Assembly: GCA_949358305.1 (NCBI GenBank) | Contig: OX442317.1 | Location: 14,388,491-14,452,490, forward strand | Direction of reading: 5' to 3' | Source: Strigamia acuminata | Taxonomy: Eukaryota; Arthropoda; Chilopoda; Geophilomorpha; Linotaeniidae | DNA length: 64,000 bases | Part shown: positions 31,101-44,544 of the stretch, piece after piece | Layout: each line of letters opens with the position of its first letter | How positions within the stretch are numbered: the first letter of the stretch is position 1 | Program-made: the position numbers and the translations under genes | Notes under the pieces: generated by a model | What the model saw: the letters and a program-made list of their open reading frames with translations, nothing else | Told to the model about the DNA's origin: nothing | Databases searched by the model: none

Positions 31101-33612
31101 TATATTATCTGAGATTTACCAAAAAAGGAGATTACCTATCGCCCCAACTCTCGTCCCCTAAATATTCATTCAAAAAACTTCTGCAGTATTCTGACCTAAG
31201 TTTAAAGCGTCTTGTTGGATATTATTTCTGTTTCTGATAGCACAATCCATTACTTTCTGAAAAGTAGTTGTGAAATCAACGGATTTTCTGCTGTCCTCTA
31301 TGGCTGCCAATGCTTTTGCCCTTAGAGAAAAATCCGTTTAAACATCTATGTAGTGTTGGCTTGTAAAAGCAACTAGTAGTTAGAAGATTAAGAACTAGCA
31401 ATCATCCTTGTAAGTGTAGCTTATGAAAGAGAGTATTTAGTGTTTTAAGTATGAAGACGTGTATGTGTTTGCTGATATAGCTCTTTGTACCTGGCCTATA
31501 GATACTAGCTATCTGTCAACCTTTGCAACCCAAATGCAATTTGTACATGATTCGAGCACTCAATTGTCATCTACCATTCTGCTTGTCTCAAAAACATGAG
31601 CGTTGTCTAAACATCACAAGATAAGTTTAATGAGATGATGGGATTACTAAACTAACGATAAAGTAAAACCAATTGGAGGAACATCACGAAAAAGCTAAGA
31701 TGGGAGATAATTTCTTCTATATGTGTGTGTGACTGATCACCTGTTATGTATCTTTTCCTATTGAGCGAGTAACTATGGATAACTGAAGAACACTTCCTTT
31801 CAGGAACGTGAACTTCCTGAGCTGGACTATCTTTTTCAACTCTAAAAGTTGATCAAAAAAAATTCTTTATGTGTAGCAATTTTCTGTAGAGAGAGTCACG
31901 ATAGTGCATGCTTCTTTGTTTCAAAAACTACTCATCTTGTTGTTTTTTCTCAAACATGTGCTTTTTTAACTTAATCACTGAAATTAACCTCTTGTTAAAT
32001 TTCCTTTTGAAAAAGCTCTTGTATCTGAATGGATTCCTTCAAGAAAGTGAATCTTCTTCTTCTATTTTCTACAGCTAAATGGAATTCGATATTCCCTAAA
32101 AAGACTAAGTTCTTTTTCTCTATTCTGTAGAAGGTGGGTGTATATGCAGCTGGTTAAACAGGATAACCGTGCACTTCTCTTACTTCCCTCAAATGGAAGC
32201 TGTAGCATTTAATTATTTTCTGAAAAACAATTAACTGACTGGGATGTGAACTGTCCTCTATAACTGTGTGATTGGCCGACTGACAGATCAAAGTCGGGAA
32301 AAATCTAATATAATCTCGGAATCGTTCACGAAAGCGCTCAGATTATAAAGAAAATTCTGTTAATTCTTTAATTAACACCAGCCTATCTTGACGGAACGAA
32401 TTGAATAACTCTTTAATAAATCTAAATCGAAGGTAAGAAAACTTTTCGAGACGAATGACGTATCAAATTCTAAACAAACTCGACTAAACGAACGGGTAGC
32501 TAATCCTCCGGATAATCTTGAAGCAAAGAATTATGTCCTTAATCATCTTAAAGTCAACTAAATTAAAGTGTCGTCTGCATTTCCCGAATAATTGCGTCCA
32601 AAAATCAAGAAACCTCGCATAAAAAGAAACCGAAATATCGTCGAATCGTAAAATCGAATTGAACTAACCACGAGAATCGATGACTTGTTACGAGTTAACA
32701 CTCCTTCTCAAAAGAATATCTCGAGTAAACAAAACCTCCATGCTTTTTCTAGCAAGAAACGATCTATTTATTCTCTAAACTCGATCCTCACTTTCTAACT
32801 ATTCATTGATTTCCTTAAGCTGAAATCCTCTTGGTGTATCACTATTCAAGCAATAGTCTTAGATACAGCCAGTTAAAATTCAAAAAGAATTTCCTTCTCT
32901 TTCGATCACGGGGAGCTGATCGATTAAAACTCGTATACTTCATTAAAACTCTCTTAAGTTTTCTTGATGTGCCCCGTAAATTAATTCGTTATTTTCTAAA
33001 AAAAATAAGAATAATTTTCCTCGATGTTAAAAGAATATGGAATTCCGAAACTCGAAACCAAAACACGAAATCCTAAACTCAACTCGATCTATTCAAGGCC
33101 GCTGTTGACCCTTGCATTAAGAAAAGAATTCCTCGAATAATACTGGCGACCCAATCCATTAATAGCAGCGGTTCTTCCTCCAAAGCCCCATTCAATTTAA
33201 GAAACTAATCCCCACGATAACTTCTCCTTACGACTTCGCACTGAATCTTATTTTGCAAAATCAAAAAAAACCCTTTTTTACAAAGCGACTTGCGATCCAT
33301 TCTCTCTCTGCAACTACCGGGGGGTAGAGAAAGCCACACTTAGCCTAACTTAAAGCTATCTTAAAGCAAAAACCAAATCATGACAAACTCTGTTAAATTT
33401 CTCAAACTTAAACGAAAACTCTTTATGCTAAAAAACATGCTAAAAGTTGTTCACCAACCTTGTATTCATTCAGTGAATCCATCTCTCGTAACCGGTGGTT
33501 GAATCCAAAAACTTACAGACTAACAAAAAATCAAAAACTTAAAACTATTGCATAACTGAACACAAAATTCAATATAACACAAAAACAAGTCAAAAAGTCT
33601 TGATCTTCTCAA
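28162..33612 (-). other. Non-coding internal region of family 1 copy 2
   Basis: No gene is seen. The region is collinear with copy 1 with small indels. The 68-codon plus-strand frame present near the LTR in copies 1 and 3 is broken here by a one-base change in a T run. It contains a five-unit hairpin array at 28858-29190. Confidence 0.6.
28858..29190 (+). repeat. Array of five covarying hairpins, copy 2
   Basis: Units lie at 28858-28894, 28959-28992, 29008-29041, 29056-29089 and 29156-29190. The third and fourth are a recent tandem duplication. Stems are as in copy 1. In the last unit the loop differs from copy 1 (ATCTGTTG versus ACTCTTAG), while the TCGGT/ACCGA stem is unchanged. Confidence 0.75.
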
Positions 33613-34206
33613 TTAAGTCTCTTTGTAATGGATTCTCATCTCGATGCTCGCTTCGTCATCTGCTCCGTCTTGAACTGAGCTCTTTCCGCGTTGTCCCGAC
33701 GTTCCAACACCATATCCGTATCTCCATTGCGTTGTGTCTTCGTATGTGGCCCCCTTTGCTGTAAACTTCTTAACGGTACATTCGAATGTTAGTTTAATCT
33801 TCAGGCCTAACGTCTTCCGATTAAGAGCGGCTATTTTCCACTTCACGAGGCGTGCAGCATGCTCAATCTTCAGCGCCTTTTCTCGATTAATTCTCTCATA
33901 TTTTCTACGTCTTACCGCCAGCTTCTCAGCATTGCTCTCTTGGCGAACAGTCGTCTTTGTTTCCACTTGAAACAATTCCTTTTGCTGTACGTCCGCCATT
34001 TCCATTTTCGAATCGTCTCCATTCGAATTAGGCCCACACTTCCCTGGCTCGCATCCTGGTCCACGGCACCACTTTTTCGTATCGCCTGTCGATTTCGACG
34101 CCAGCGATCCGAAGATAGGATTCGGGCACGGAGCATTTATTTGCCTTGTGCAAATCGCCCGATCTGAGTCGCATCGACTCTCGTCGTTATGCCTGGTCTT
34201 CAGCAT
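33613..34206 (-). CDS. Unrecognised basic 197-residue protein of family 1, copy 2
   Basis: This is the same frame as in copy 1, starting at the ATG inside the 5' LTR and crossing the primer-binding site. It differs from copy 1 at a few residues: GPGCEPG for GPKCEPG, SKMEM for SKIEM and QRGKSS for QREKSS. Few silent changes accompany these, so there is no clear sign of purifying selection between the copies. It remains fully open. The function is unknown; its place suggests a gag-like or accessory protein. Confidence 0.5.
   Translation of the reverse strand: MLKTRHNDESRCDSDRAICTRQINAPCPNPIFGSLASKSTGDTKKWCRGPGCEPGKCGPNSNGDDSKMEMADVQQKELFQVETKTTVRQESNAEKLAVRRRKYERINREKALKIEHAARLVKWKIAALNRKTLGLKIKLTFECTVKKFTAKGATYEDTTQWRYGYGVGTSGQRGKSSVQDGADDEASIEMRIHYKET
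34062..34071 (-). other. Primer-binding site, tRNA-His-like, copy 2
   Basis: TGGTGCCGTG in element orientation, one base after the 5' LTR, as in copies 1 and 3. Confidence 0.65.
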
Positions 34207-35975
34207 TTTTTGTTGTTTTGCAAGGAGATATGGAGAGAGAGAGGAGTTGACTATTCAACTTGATATTTTATTCGCAAGTGAGGAATTTAATCCTTTTAAC
34301 AATGAGACGAAACGTGACACGAGATTGACAACAATTAAATATCAAGTGTCACAAAACAAGGGTTATGATTTTAAGCCTAACATTGCATAAATGTCTTAAT
34401 TATACATTAGAAACTTCATTTATAGAAGGCATGAAGTTTCCCAATTAAATGTAACATGGGGGGAAAATTGTCAGGCGCTTTTCTGGCCTAAAATCATCAC
34501 TTTAACAAAAGTATGTAATTTAACATTGAAAATGATTGCATACAAATAATCAAACTTAACTAAACTTCTCAGATCACGTAAAAGGTAGCAATCCGAGAGA
34601 AAACCATATTTTAAACTAACAAATAACAATTTGAGTTGTATAAACATTAATAAAATACAACTCCTCCGTGTATGACGTCATTTGCGAGTATGAATGCTCC
34701 ATCGCGTCTTGTCATCGCTCGCAAATCGTCTACTGTCACATCGAAATTAAATCAGGAGTGAAAGTGAACAAATTAATTAAACTAATTCCTCTAATTGTAC
34801 AATCAAACCTAATTTCTATTTATTTCAACAGATAATCGAGGAAAACTTCAACCGCACGCTTCATCCGGGTCTCTACTACTGAAAATGGCCGACCTAATGC
34901 AACGCCGTCGCTCACGATCGCCTTTTGCTGCGGATTACTTCTCTCCCGCGATCCCATGAATTACCGCTCAGGTAAGTAAGCACATATGTATTTCCTTCCA
35001 ACATATTGCTTGTGTCTTTGAGCTTGAACGAGCGTTTCTTTTGGCCATTTCAGCGTCCATCACCCGAACCAAGCCGTACGATTTCCCGCCTCCTCGACTT
35101 TACAACCGCGTGAGATGTTATTCAGCGATATAACTATAAGGTAAATAAATATTTGAATCAATAACAAGTGTAAATAAAACTTAATATCTATTTACAGCCT
35201 CGTGCAACTCCCGAACCGAATTGCATCCGGATTCAGCCAAACTTAAGGTAAATAATTTCACGAGTATAAAGTCAAACATAAATTTAACAAGTAACGCAAT
35301 TATATCTAACTTATACATTCTTCATTTACAGTCATTCCCTCATATGAAGCAGGCCGGTGACTCCTGCCTCATTCATCCGGATTTCGTAAGATTAAGGTGA
35401 GCAAATAATCGGTTATAAATTAAAACATAACTTAACATTTCATGTAAACATATTTAACCAAACCAAACATCCGTTTTAATTTAAACCTTCTCTCATTTAC
35501 AGTTATTCCCACATATGAGGCAGATTTGTGACTTCTACCCCACTCCAGCGAACCGTCTTAATTTATCCGTAAGAAAATAAATCAACGCAAATGAAACACT
35601 GTAACCCTCGATTATAATTAACCCGTATTTTCCTTTCAGACATACTCGACTCCCGAGCTTGTATCATGACCCGGGGAGTTCTTCACATTCAGATAAGTTA
35701 TAGCAATTAATTTCCGATATGAACAATTATTTAAAAGCTCGAACTCCTTTTCAGAATCTTCTAGAACTTCAATTTGATCGACAACCCGAGATTATGCCTA
35801 TTCGACTTCAACTAAGTGACAACTGATTGTCTTCTGAAAGGTAAATAAATTTAGCTAATTTATTTCTTTCTTTCTTTCTTTTTTAGTGAAAAGTTCGGAC
35901 TTATTTCAACTTTCACCATCTTTTCTTTCCTTTATATTTTGAGAAGCATTTCCTGTTTCGAACTGATTCGCAACA
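34073..35975 (-). repeat. 5' LTR of family 1 copy 2
   Basis: This 1903-bp repeat has the subfamily segment at 34388-34540, and its antisense intron ladder occupies 34764-35886. Confidence 0.85.
34636..34680 (-). promoter_or_regulatory. LTR promoter of copy 2: intact CRE, weakened TATA
   Basis: TGACGTCA (34680-34673) is conserved, but the TATA position reads TATACAA instead of TATATAA. Spacing is as in copy 1. Confidence 0.45.
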
Positions 35976-38900
35976 AAGTCAACTGTGATGAGATCAAAAG
36001 TCTATTCTCCCAAATCATTGCTTGGATGTTGCTAAAACTTACATTGAAGCCTTCTACTAAGGTTTAAACACTATTTCAGAACATTCAGAGACATTGGTTT
36101 GTGGTGTTTGTGCTAAGTCAACTGTGATGTCAAATGAGATCAAAAGTTTATTCTTTAAAATTATTGCTTGGATGTTGCTAACACTTACATTGAAGCCTTC
36201 TACTAAGGTTTAAATACTATTTCTAAACATTCAGAGACATTGGTCTTGTGGTGTTTGTGCTAAGTCAACTGTGATGAGATCAAAAGTCTATTCTCCCAAA
36301 TCATTGCTTGGATGTTGCTAAAACTTACATTGAAGCCTTCTACTAAGGTTTAAACACTATTTCAGAACATTCAGAGACATTGGTTTGTGGTGTTTGTGCT
36401 AAGTCAACTGTGATGTCAAATGAGATCAAAAGTTTATTCTTTCAAATTATTGCTTGGATGTTGCTAAAACTAACATTGAAGCCTTCTACTAAGGTTTAAA
36501 CACTATTTCAGAACATTCAGAGACATTGGTCTTGTGGTGTTTGTGCTAAGTCAACTGTGATGAGATCAAAAGTCTATTCTCCTAAATCATTGCTTGGATG
36601 TTGCTAAAACTTACATTAAAGCTTTCTACTAAGGTTTAAACACTATTTCAAAACATTCAGAGACATTGGTCTTGTGATGTTTGTGCTAAGTCAACTGTGA
36701 TGAGATCAAAAGTCTATTCTCCCAAATCATTGCTTGGATGTTGCTAAAACTTACATTGAAGCCTTCTACTAAGGTTTAAACACTATTTCAGAACATTCAG
36801 AGACATTGGTTTGTGGTGTTTGTGCTAAGTCAACTGTGATGTCAAATGGGATCAAAAGTTTATTCTTCCAAATCATTGTTTGGATGTTGCTAAAACTTAC
36901 ATTGAAGCCTTCTACTAAGGTTTAAACACTATTTCAGAACATTCAGAGACATTGGTCTTGTGATGTTTGTGCTAAGTCAACTGTGATGTCAAATGAGATC
37001 AAAAGTTTATTCTTTCAAATTACTGCTTGGATGTTGCTAACACTTACATTGAAGCCTTCTACTAAGGTTTAAACACTATTTCTAAACATTCAGAGACATT
37101 GGTCTTGTGGTGTTTGTGCTAAGTCAACTGTGACGTCAAATGAGATCAAAAGTTTATTCTTTCAAATTATTGCTTGGATGTTGCTAAAACTTACATTGAA
37201 GCTTTCTACTAAGGTTTAAACACTATTTCAGAACATTCAGAGACATTGGTCTTGTGATGTTTGTGCTAAGTCAACTGTGATGAGATCAAAAGTCTATTCT
37301 CCAAAATCATTGCTTGGATGTTGCTAAAACTTACATTGAAGCCTTCTACTAAGGTTTAAACACTATTTCAGAACATTCAGACACATTGGTCTTGTGGTGT
37401 TTGTGCTAAGTCAACTGTGACGTCAAATGAGATCAAAAGTTTATTCTTTCAAAATTATTGCTTGGATGTTGCTAAAACTTACATTGAAGCTTTCTACTAA
37501 GGTTTAAACACTATTTCAGAACATTCAGAAACATTGGTCTTGTGATGTTTGTGCTAAGTCAACTGTGATGTCAAATGGGATCAAAAGTTTATTCTTCCAA
37601 ATCATTGCTTGGATGTTGCTAAAACTTACATTGAAGCCTTCTACTAAGGTTTAAACACTATTTCAGAACATTCAGAGACATTGGTCTTGTGATGTTTGTG
37701 CTAAGTCAACTGTGATGTCAAATGAGATCAAAAGTTTATTCTTTCAAATCATTGCTTGGATGTTGCTAAAACTTACATTAAAGCTTTCTACTAAAGTTTA
37801 AACACTATTTCAGAACATTCAGAGACATTGGTCTTGTGGTGTTTGTGCTAAGTCAACTGTGATGAGATCAAAAGTCTATTCTCCCAAATCATTGCTTAGA
37901 TGTTGCTAAAACTTACATTGAAGCCGTCTACTAAGGTTTAAACACTATTTCAAAACATTCAGAGACATTGGTCTTGTGATGTTTGTGCTAAGTCAACTGT
38001 GATGAGATCAAAAGTCTATTCTCCCAAATCATTGCTTGGATGTTGCTAAAACTTACATTGAAGCCTTCTACTAAGGTTTAAACACTATTTCAGAACATTC
38101 AGAGACATTGGTTTGTGGTGTTTGTGCTAAGTCAACTGTGATGTCAAATGGGATCAAAAGTTTATTCTTCCAAATCATTGTTTGGATGTTGCTAAAACTT
38201 ACATTGAAGCCTTCTACTAAGGTTTAAACACTATTTCAGAACATTCAGAGACATTGGTCTTGTGATGTTTGTGCTAAGTCAACTGTGATGTCAAATGAGA
38301 TCAAAAGTTTATTCTTTCAAATTACTGCTTGGATGTTGCTAACACTTACATTGAAGCCTTCTACTAAGGTTTAAACACTATTTCTAAACATTCAGAGACA
38401 TTGGTCTTGTGGTGTTTGTGCTAAGTCAACTGTGACGTCAAATGAGATCAAAAGTTTATTCTTTCAAATTATTGCTTGGATGTTGCTAAAACTTACATTG
38501 AAGCTTTCTACTAAGGTTTAAACACTATTTCAGAACATTCAGAGACATTGGTCTTGTGATGTTTGTGCTAAGTCAACTGTGATGAGATCAAAAGTCTATT
38601 CTCCAAAATCATTGCTTGGATGTTGCTAAAACTTACATTGAAGCCTTCTACTAAGGTTTAAACACTATTTCAGAACATTCAGACACATTGGTCTTGTGGT
38701 GTTTGTGCTAAGTCAACTGTGACGTCAAATGAGATCAAAAGTTTATTCTTTCAAATTATTGCTTGGATGTTGCTAAAACTTACATTGAAGCTTTCTACTA
38801 AGGTTTAAACACTATTTCAGAACATTCAGAAACATTGGTCTTGTGATGTTTGTGCTAAGTCAACTGTGATGAGATCAAAAGTCTATTCTCCCAAATCATT

Positions 38901-41900
38901 GCTTGGATGTTGCTAAAACTTACATTGAAGCCTTCTACTAAGGTTTAAACACTATTTCAGAACATTCAGAGACATTGGTTTGTGGTGTTTGTGCTAAGTC
39001 AACTGTGATGTCAAATGGGATCAAAAGTTTATTCTTCCAAATCATTGTTTGGATGTTGCTAAAACTTACATTGAAGCCTTCTACTAAGGTTTAAACACTA
39101 TTTCAGAACATTCAGAGACATTGGTCTTGTGATGTTTGTGCTAAGTCAACTGTGATGTCAAATGAGATCAAAAGTTTATTCTTTCAAATTACTGCTTGGA
39201 TGTTGCTAACACTTACATTGAAGCCTTCTACTAAGGTTTAAACACTATTTCTAAACATTCAGAGACATTGGTCTTGTGGTGTTTGTGCTAAGTCAACTGT
39301 GACGTCAAATGAGATCAAAAGTTTATTCTTTCAAATTATTGCTTGGATGTTGCTAAAACTTACATTGAAGCTTTCTACTAAGGTTTAAACACTATTTCAG
39401 AACATTCAGAGACATTGGTCTTGTGATGTTTGTGCTAAGTCAACTGTGATGAGATCAAAAGTCTATTCTCCAAAATCATTGCTTGGATGTTGCTAAAACT
39501 TACATTGAAGCCTTCTACTAAGGTTTAAACACTATTTCAGAACATTCAGACACATTGGTCTTGTGGTGTTTGTGCTAAGTCAACTGTGACGTCAAATGAG
39601 ATCAAAAGTTTATTCTTTCAAATTATTGCTTGGATGTTGCTAAAACTTACATTGAAGCTTTCTACTAAGGTTTAAACACTATTTCAGAACATTCAGAAAC
39701 ATTGGTCTTGTGATGTTTGTGCTAAGTCAACTGTGATGTCAAATGGGATCAAAAGTTTATTCTTCCAAATCATTGCTTGGATGTTGCTAAAACTTACATT
39801 GAAGCCTTCTACTAAGGTTTAAACACTATTTCAGAACATTCAGAGACATTGGTCTTGTGATGTTTGTGCTAAGTCAACTGTGATGTCAAATGAGATCAAA
39901 AGTTTATTCTTTCAAATCATTGCTTGGATGTTGCTAAAACTTACATTAAAGCTTTCTACTAAAGTTTAAACACTATTTCAGAACATTCAGAGACATTGGT
40001 CTTGTGGTGTTTGTGCTAAGTCAACTGTGATGAGATCAAAAGTCTATTCTCCCAAATCATTGCTTAGATGTTGCTAAAACTTACATTGAAGCCGTCTACT
40101 AAGGTTTAAACACTATTTCAAAACATTCAGAGACATTGGTCTTGTGATGTTTGTGCTAAGTCAACTGTGATGAGATCAAAAGTCTATTCTCCCAAATCAT
40201 TGCTTGGATGTTGCTAAAACTTACATTGAAGCCTTCTACTAAGGTTTAAACACTATTTCAGAACATTCAGAGACATTGGTTTGTGGTGTTTGTGCTAAGT
40301 CAACTGTGATGTCAAATGAGATCAAAAGTTTATTCTTTAAAATTATTGCTTGGATGTTGCTAACACTTACATTGAAGCCTTCTACTAAGGTTTAAATACT
40401 ATTTCTAAACATTCAGAGACATTGGTCTTGTGGTGTTTGTGCTAAGTCAACTGTGATGAGATCAAAAGTCTATTCTCCCAAATCATTGCTTGGATGTTGC
40501 TAAAACTTACATTGAAGCCTTCTACTAAGGTTTAAACACTATTTCAGAACATTCAGAGACATTGGTTTGTGGTGTTTGTGCTAAGTCAACTGTGATGTCA
40601 AATGAGATCAAAAGTTTATTCTTTCAAATTATTGCTTGGATGTTGCTAAAACTAACATTGAAGCCTTCTACTAAGGTTTAAACACTATTTCAGAACATTC
40701 AGAGACATTGGTCTTGTGGTGTTTGTGCTAAGTCAACTGTGATGAGATCAAAAGTCTATTCTCCTAAATCATTGCTTGGATGTTGCTAAAACTTACATTA
40801 AAGCTTTCTACTAAGGTTTAAACACTATTTCAAAACATTCAGAGACATTGGTCTTGTGATGTTTGTGCTAAGTCAACTGTGATGAGATCAAAAGTCTATT
40901 CTCCCAAATCATTGCTTGGATGTTGCTAAAACTTACATTGAAGCCTTCTACTAAGGTTTAAACACTATTTCAGAACATTCAGAGACATTGGTTTGTGGTG
41001 TTTGTGCTAAGTCAACTGTGATGTCAAATGGGATCAAAAGTTTATTCTTCCAAATCATTGTTTGGATGTTGCTAAAACTTACATTGAAGCCTTCTACTAA
41101 GGTTTAAACACTATTTCAGAACATTCAGAGACATTGGTCTTGTGATGTTTGTGCTAAGTCAACTGTGATGTCAAATGAGATCAAAAGTTTATTCTTTCAA
41201 ATTACTGCTTGGATGTTGCTAACACTTACATTGAAGCCTTCTACTAAGGTTTAAACACTATTTCTAAACATTCAGAGACATTGGTCTTGTGGTGTTTGTG
41301 CTAAGTCAACTGTGACGTCAAATGAGATCAAAAGTTTATTCTTTCAAATTATTGCTTGGATGTTGCTAAAACTTACATTGAAGCTTTCTACTAAGGTTTA
41401 AACACTATTTCAGAACATTCAGAGACATTGGTCTTGTGATGTTTGTGCTAAGTCAACTGTGATGAGATCAAAAGTCTATTCTCCAAAATCATTGCTTGGA
41501 TGTTGCTAAAACTTACATTGAAGCCTTCTACTAAGGTTTAAACACTATTTCAGAACATTCAGACACATTGGTCTTGTGGTGTTTGTGCTAAGTCAACTGT
41601 GACGTCAAATGAGATCAAAAGTTTATTCTTTCAAAATTATTGCTTGGATGTTGCTAAAACTTACATTGAAGCTTTCTACTAAGGTTTAAACACTATTTCA
41701 GAACATTCAGAAACATTGGTCTTGTGATGTTTGTGCTAAGTCAACTGTGATGTCAAATGGGATCAAAAGTTTATTCTTCCAAATCATTGCTTGGATGTTG
41801 CTAAAACTTACATTGAAGCCTTCTACTAAGGTTTAAACACTATTTCAGAACATTCAGAGACATTGGTCTTGTGATGTTTGTGCTAAGTCAACTGTGATGT

Positions 41901-42965
41901 CAAATGAGATCAAAAGTTTATTCTTTCAAATCATTGCTTGGATGTTGCTAAAACTTACATTAAAGCTTTCTACTAAAGTTTAAACACTATTTCAGAACAT
42001 TCAGAGACATTGGTCTTGTGGTGTTTGTGCTAAGTCAACTGTGATGAGATCAAAAGTCTATTCTCCCAAATCATTGCTTAGATGTTGCTAAAACTTACAT
42101 TGAAGCCGTCTACTAAGGTTTAAACACTATTTCAAAACATTCAGAGACATTGGTCTTGTGATGTTTGTGCTAAGTCAACTGTGATGAGATCAAAAGTCTA
42201 TTCTCCCAAATCATTGCTTGGATGTTGCTAAAACTTACATTGAAGCCTTCTACTAAGGTTTAAACACTATTTCAGAACATTCAGAGACATTGGTTTGTGG
42301 TGTTTGTGCTAAGTCAACTGTGATGTCAAATGAGATCAAAAGTTTATTCTTTCAAATTATTGCTTGGATGTTGCTAACACTTACATTGAAGCCTTCTACT
42401 AAGGTTTAAATACTATTTCTAAACATTCAGAGACATTGGTCTTGTGGTGTTTGTGCTAAGTCAACTGTGATGAGATCAAAAGTCTATTCTCCCAAATCAT
42501 TGCTTGGATGTTGCTAAAACTTACATTGAAGCCTTCTACTAAGGTTTAAACACTATTTCAGAACATTCAGAGACATTGGTTTGTGGTGTTTGTGCTAAGT
42601 CAACTGTGATGTCAAATGAGATCAAAAGTTTATTCTTTCAAATTATTGCTTGGATGTTGCTAAAACTAACATTGAAGCCTTCTACTAAGGTTTAAACACT
42701 ATTTCAGAACATTCAGAGACATTGGTCTTGTGGTGTTTGTGCTAAGTCAACTGTGATGAGATCAAAAGTCTATTTTCCCAAATCATTTCTTGGATGTTGC
42801 TAAAACTTACATTAAAGCTTTCTACTAAGGTTTAAACACTATTTCAGAACATTCAGAGACATTGGTCTTGTGATGTTTGTGCTAAGTCAACTGTGATGAG
42901 ATCAAAAGTCTATTCTCCCAAATCATTGCTTGGATGTTGCTAAAACTTACATTAAAGCTTTCTAC
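35976..42965 (+). repeat. Satellite array, block III
   Basis: About 48 monomers form higher-order units of about 2.0-2.2 kb. Marker monomers recur in order: TTCTTTAAAATTATT near 36154 and 40335, an extra-A monomer (TTTCAAAATTATTGC) near 37445 and 41630, and GAAGCCGTCTACTAAGG near 37919, 40087 and 42101. The array breaks off in mid-monomer at CTTTCTAC where family 2 begins. No gene is seen. Confidence 0.95.
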
Positions 42966-44544
42966 TGTAGCAAACAACCTTGGATCTCACAGGGGAGGAC
43001 TGGCGAATTGGTCACCAAACTCTGGAAACCGCCCGAGACTGTATAGTGGTTGATGAAACAAGCTGAAATCCTCTCTCTGAGCCCAAGCCTAACTTGAAGA
43101 AGGATTAGGCCTGACTGCATGAAACTAGGCCTGACTGCATTTAGATAAAGTGATTGGCAAAACCTCTTTAGCTGCTGGGTAGAAATTCCGGGCTCCCAGG
43201 GAGGAGGAGAGCTGGCAAAGCTCTCTACTCACAAGTCATCATGTTTATTGAAGTAAAATAAACCCAGGAATAATTTATCCAAAGAAGGAGGAAAAACATC
43301 AACTGGCTTTAATACTTAACAACTGATAACAACTGAGTTGCTTCTTTAGCAACCTACTCTTAACAACTGGTCACCTGATTACAATAAATGTCAGTGACCA
43401 AACAATACAGATTTGAATAATAACAATAGTGCCAACAAGGTTTCCGTATATAGACAACAGATGTCAAACTTAACATAAATAAAGGCAAAACTTAACCTAA
43501 CACCTTGAAAACAGTATGACCTGTGCAAACAGCACTTCACTTAAACTTAACAGATAATTCAAAGGCTAAAACTAACATTAACTGCACTCAAAACACAATG
43601 CTGAGCCCAAACCCCAATTGCCACCAAAAGAGGGCGCAAAGTGTCACAAACCTTAACCCGTAACAACCATACAATAACAAAGGTAAAAGCTTAGATTAAC
43701 AACCCTTAATATTGGTAATTTATACAAACAATAACTAGTAAATATTCCCTATGTCCAGGTCTCCTCAAAACCCCAAAAGAAATAATAACAGGGCAACAGT
43801 GCAGCACCAAATCCAAGATGGCGACCATGCAACTGCTAAAATGACGTGAATGGAGCCAAACAAGGTCGCGAGCGACTCACAGGCCTTCTCAACGATGGAT
43901 CTGCGTCTTAGAACGGTCAGTACAGCTTTCCCAGTGCTTGGGCATTGAAACCCGACCAATTCAACTCATTTGCAGGACCCACACGACCACGAGAGGCGTC
44001 GCAAGGCGTACGCTCACGCCCGACGCTCGCAAACGCTCACAAACGATGTCCAACGCCCATCCAGCGACCCAAGACACCTGTGGACTACCTTAAACACCAA
44101 TACAAGTTAGTATAAATTAAATCACAAGCAAAATAAGCACCAAAAACTAAAATTGTGCTTATTTCAGGTTCTTCCCATCTCCCAGTTCACTTGCGCTATG
44201 GCGGCCATCTTGCCGATGCACGCCTATCTCCTTCGCAAGTGAACTGGAAACAGGAGAGAACTTACAAATACTAGAAATAACTCAGAAACGTGAAAAAGAC
44301 ACATAAATTAATTACAAAAGACTAAAAACACAACTTTCAAACATTCCAGGTGTGGCAGGCGAAGTGACAACCCTCTTGAACTACCAGGATCGTGACAACA
44401 AAGCGGCAAACCAACTGGGCATGTCAGATATGTGTTAAAAATCTATCTAAACTTGACAACAAAATTAAAAAGCCTTTTCTTTCTTTCAGAAGATGAACAA
44501 CGTGAAATCTCCAGATCCTTTTTGTTGCGTTCTTGCTCGCAACA
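42966..44544 (-). repeat. 3' LTR of family 2
   Basis: This 1579-bp repeat is paired with 50021-51599 at a constant offset of 7055. One clear difference is seen (AAAACTAAAATTG versus AAAACTACAATTG near 44150/51205). In element orientation TATATA is at 43452-43447 and AATAAA at 43249-43244. Confidence 0.85.
44182..44247. repeat. 14-bp perfect inverted repeat in family 2 LTR
   Basis: CCAGTTCACTTGCG (44182-44195) and CGCAAGTGAACTGG (44234-44247) are exact complements around a 38-base loop. The loop contains GGCGGCCATCTTG, similar to a YY1-type CCAT motif. The same hairpin is at 51237-51302 in the other LTR. Confidence 0.75.

Larger units (their letters stand above)
26259..35975 (-). mobile_element. 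Family 1 LTR element, copy 2 (full length, diverged subfamily)
   Basis: The 9717-bp element has 1903-bp LTRs and a 5911-bp internal region, flanked by AAGT at 26255-26258 and 35976-35979. It shares the layout of copies 1 and 3 but has scattered substitutions, a 153-bp segment replacing 10 bp in both LTRs, one extra hairpin unit and a weaker TATA box. It likewise lacks pol. Confidence 0.85.
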
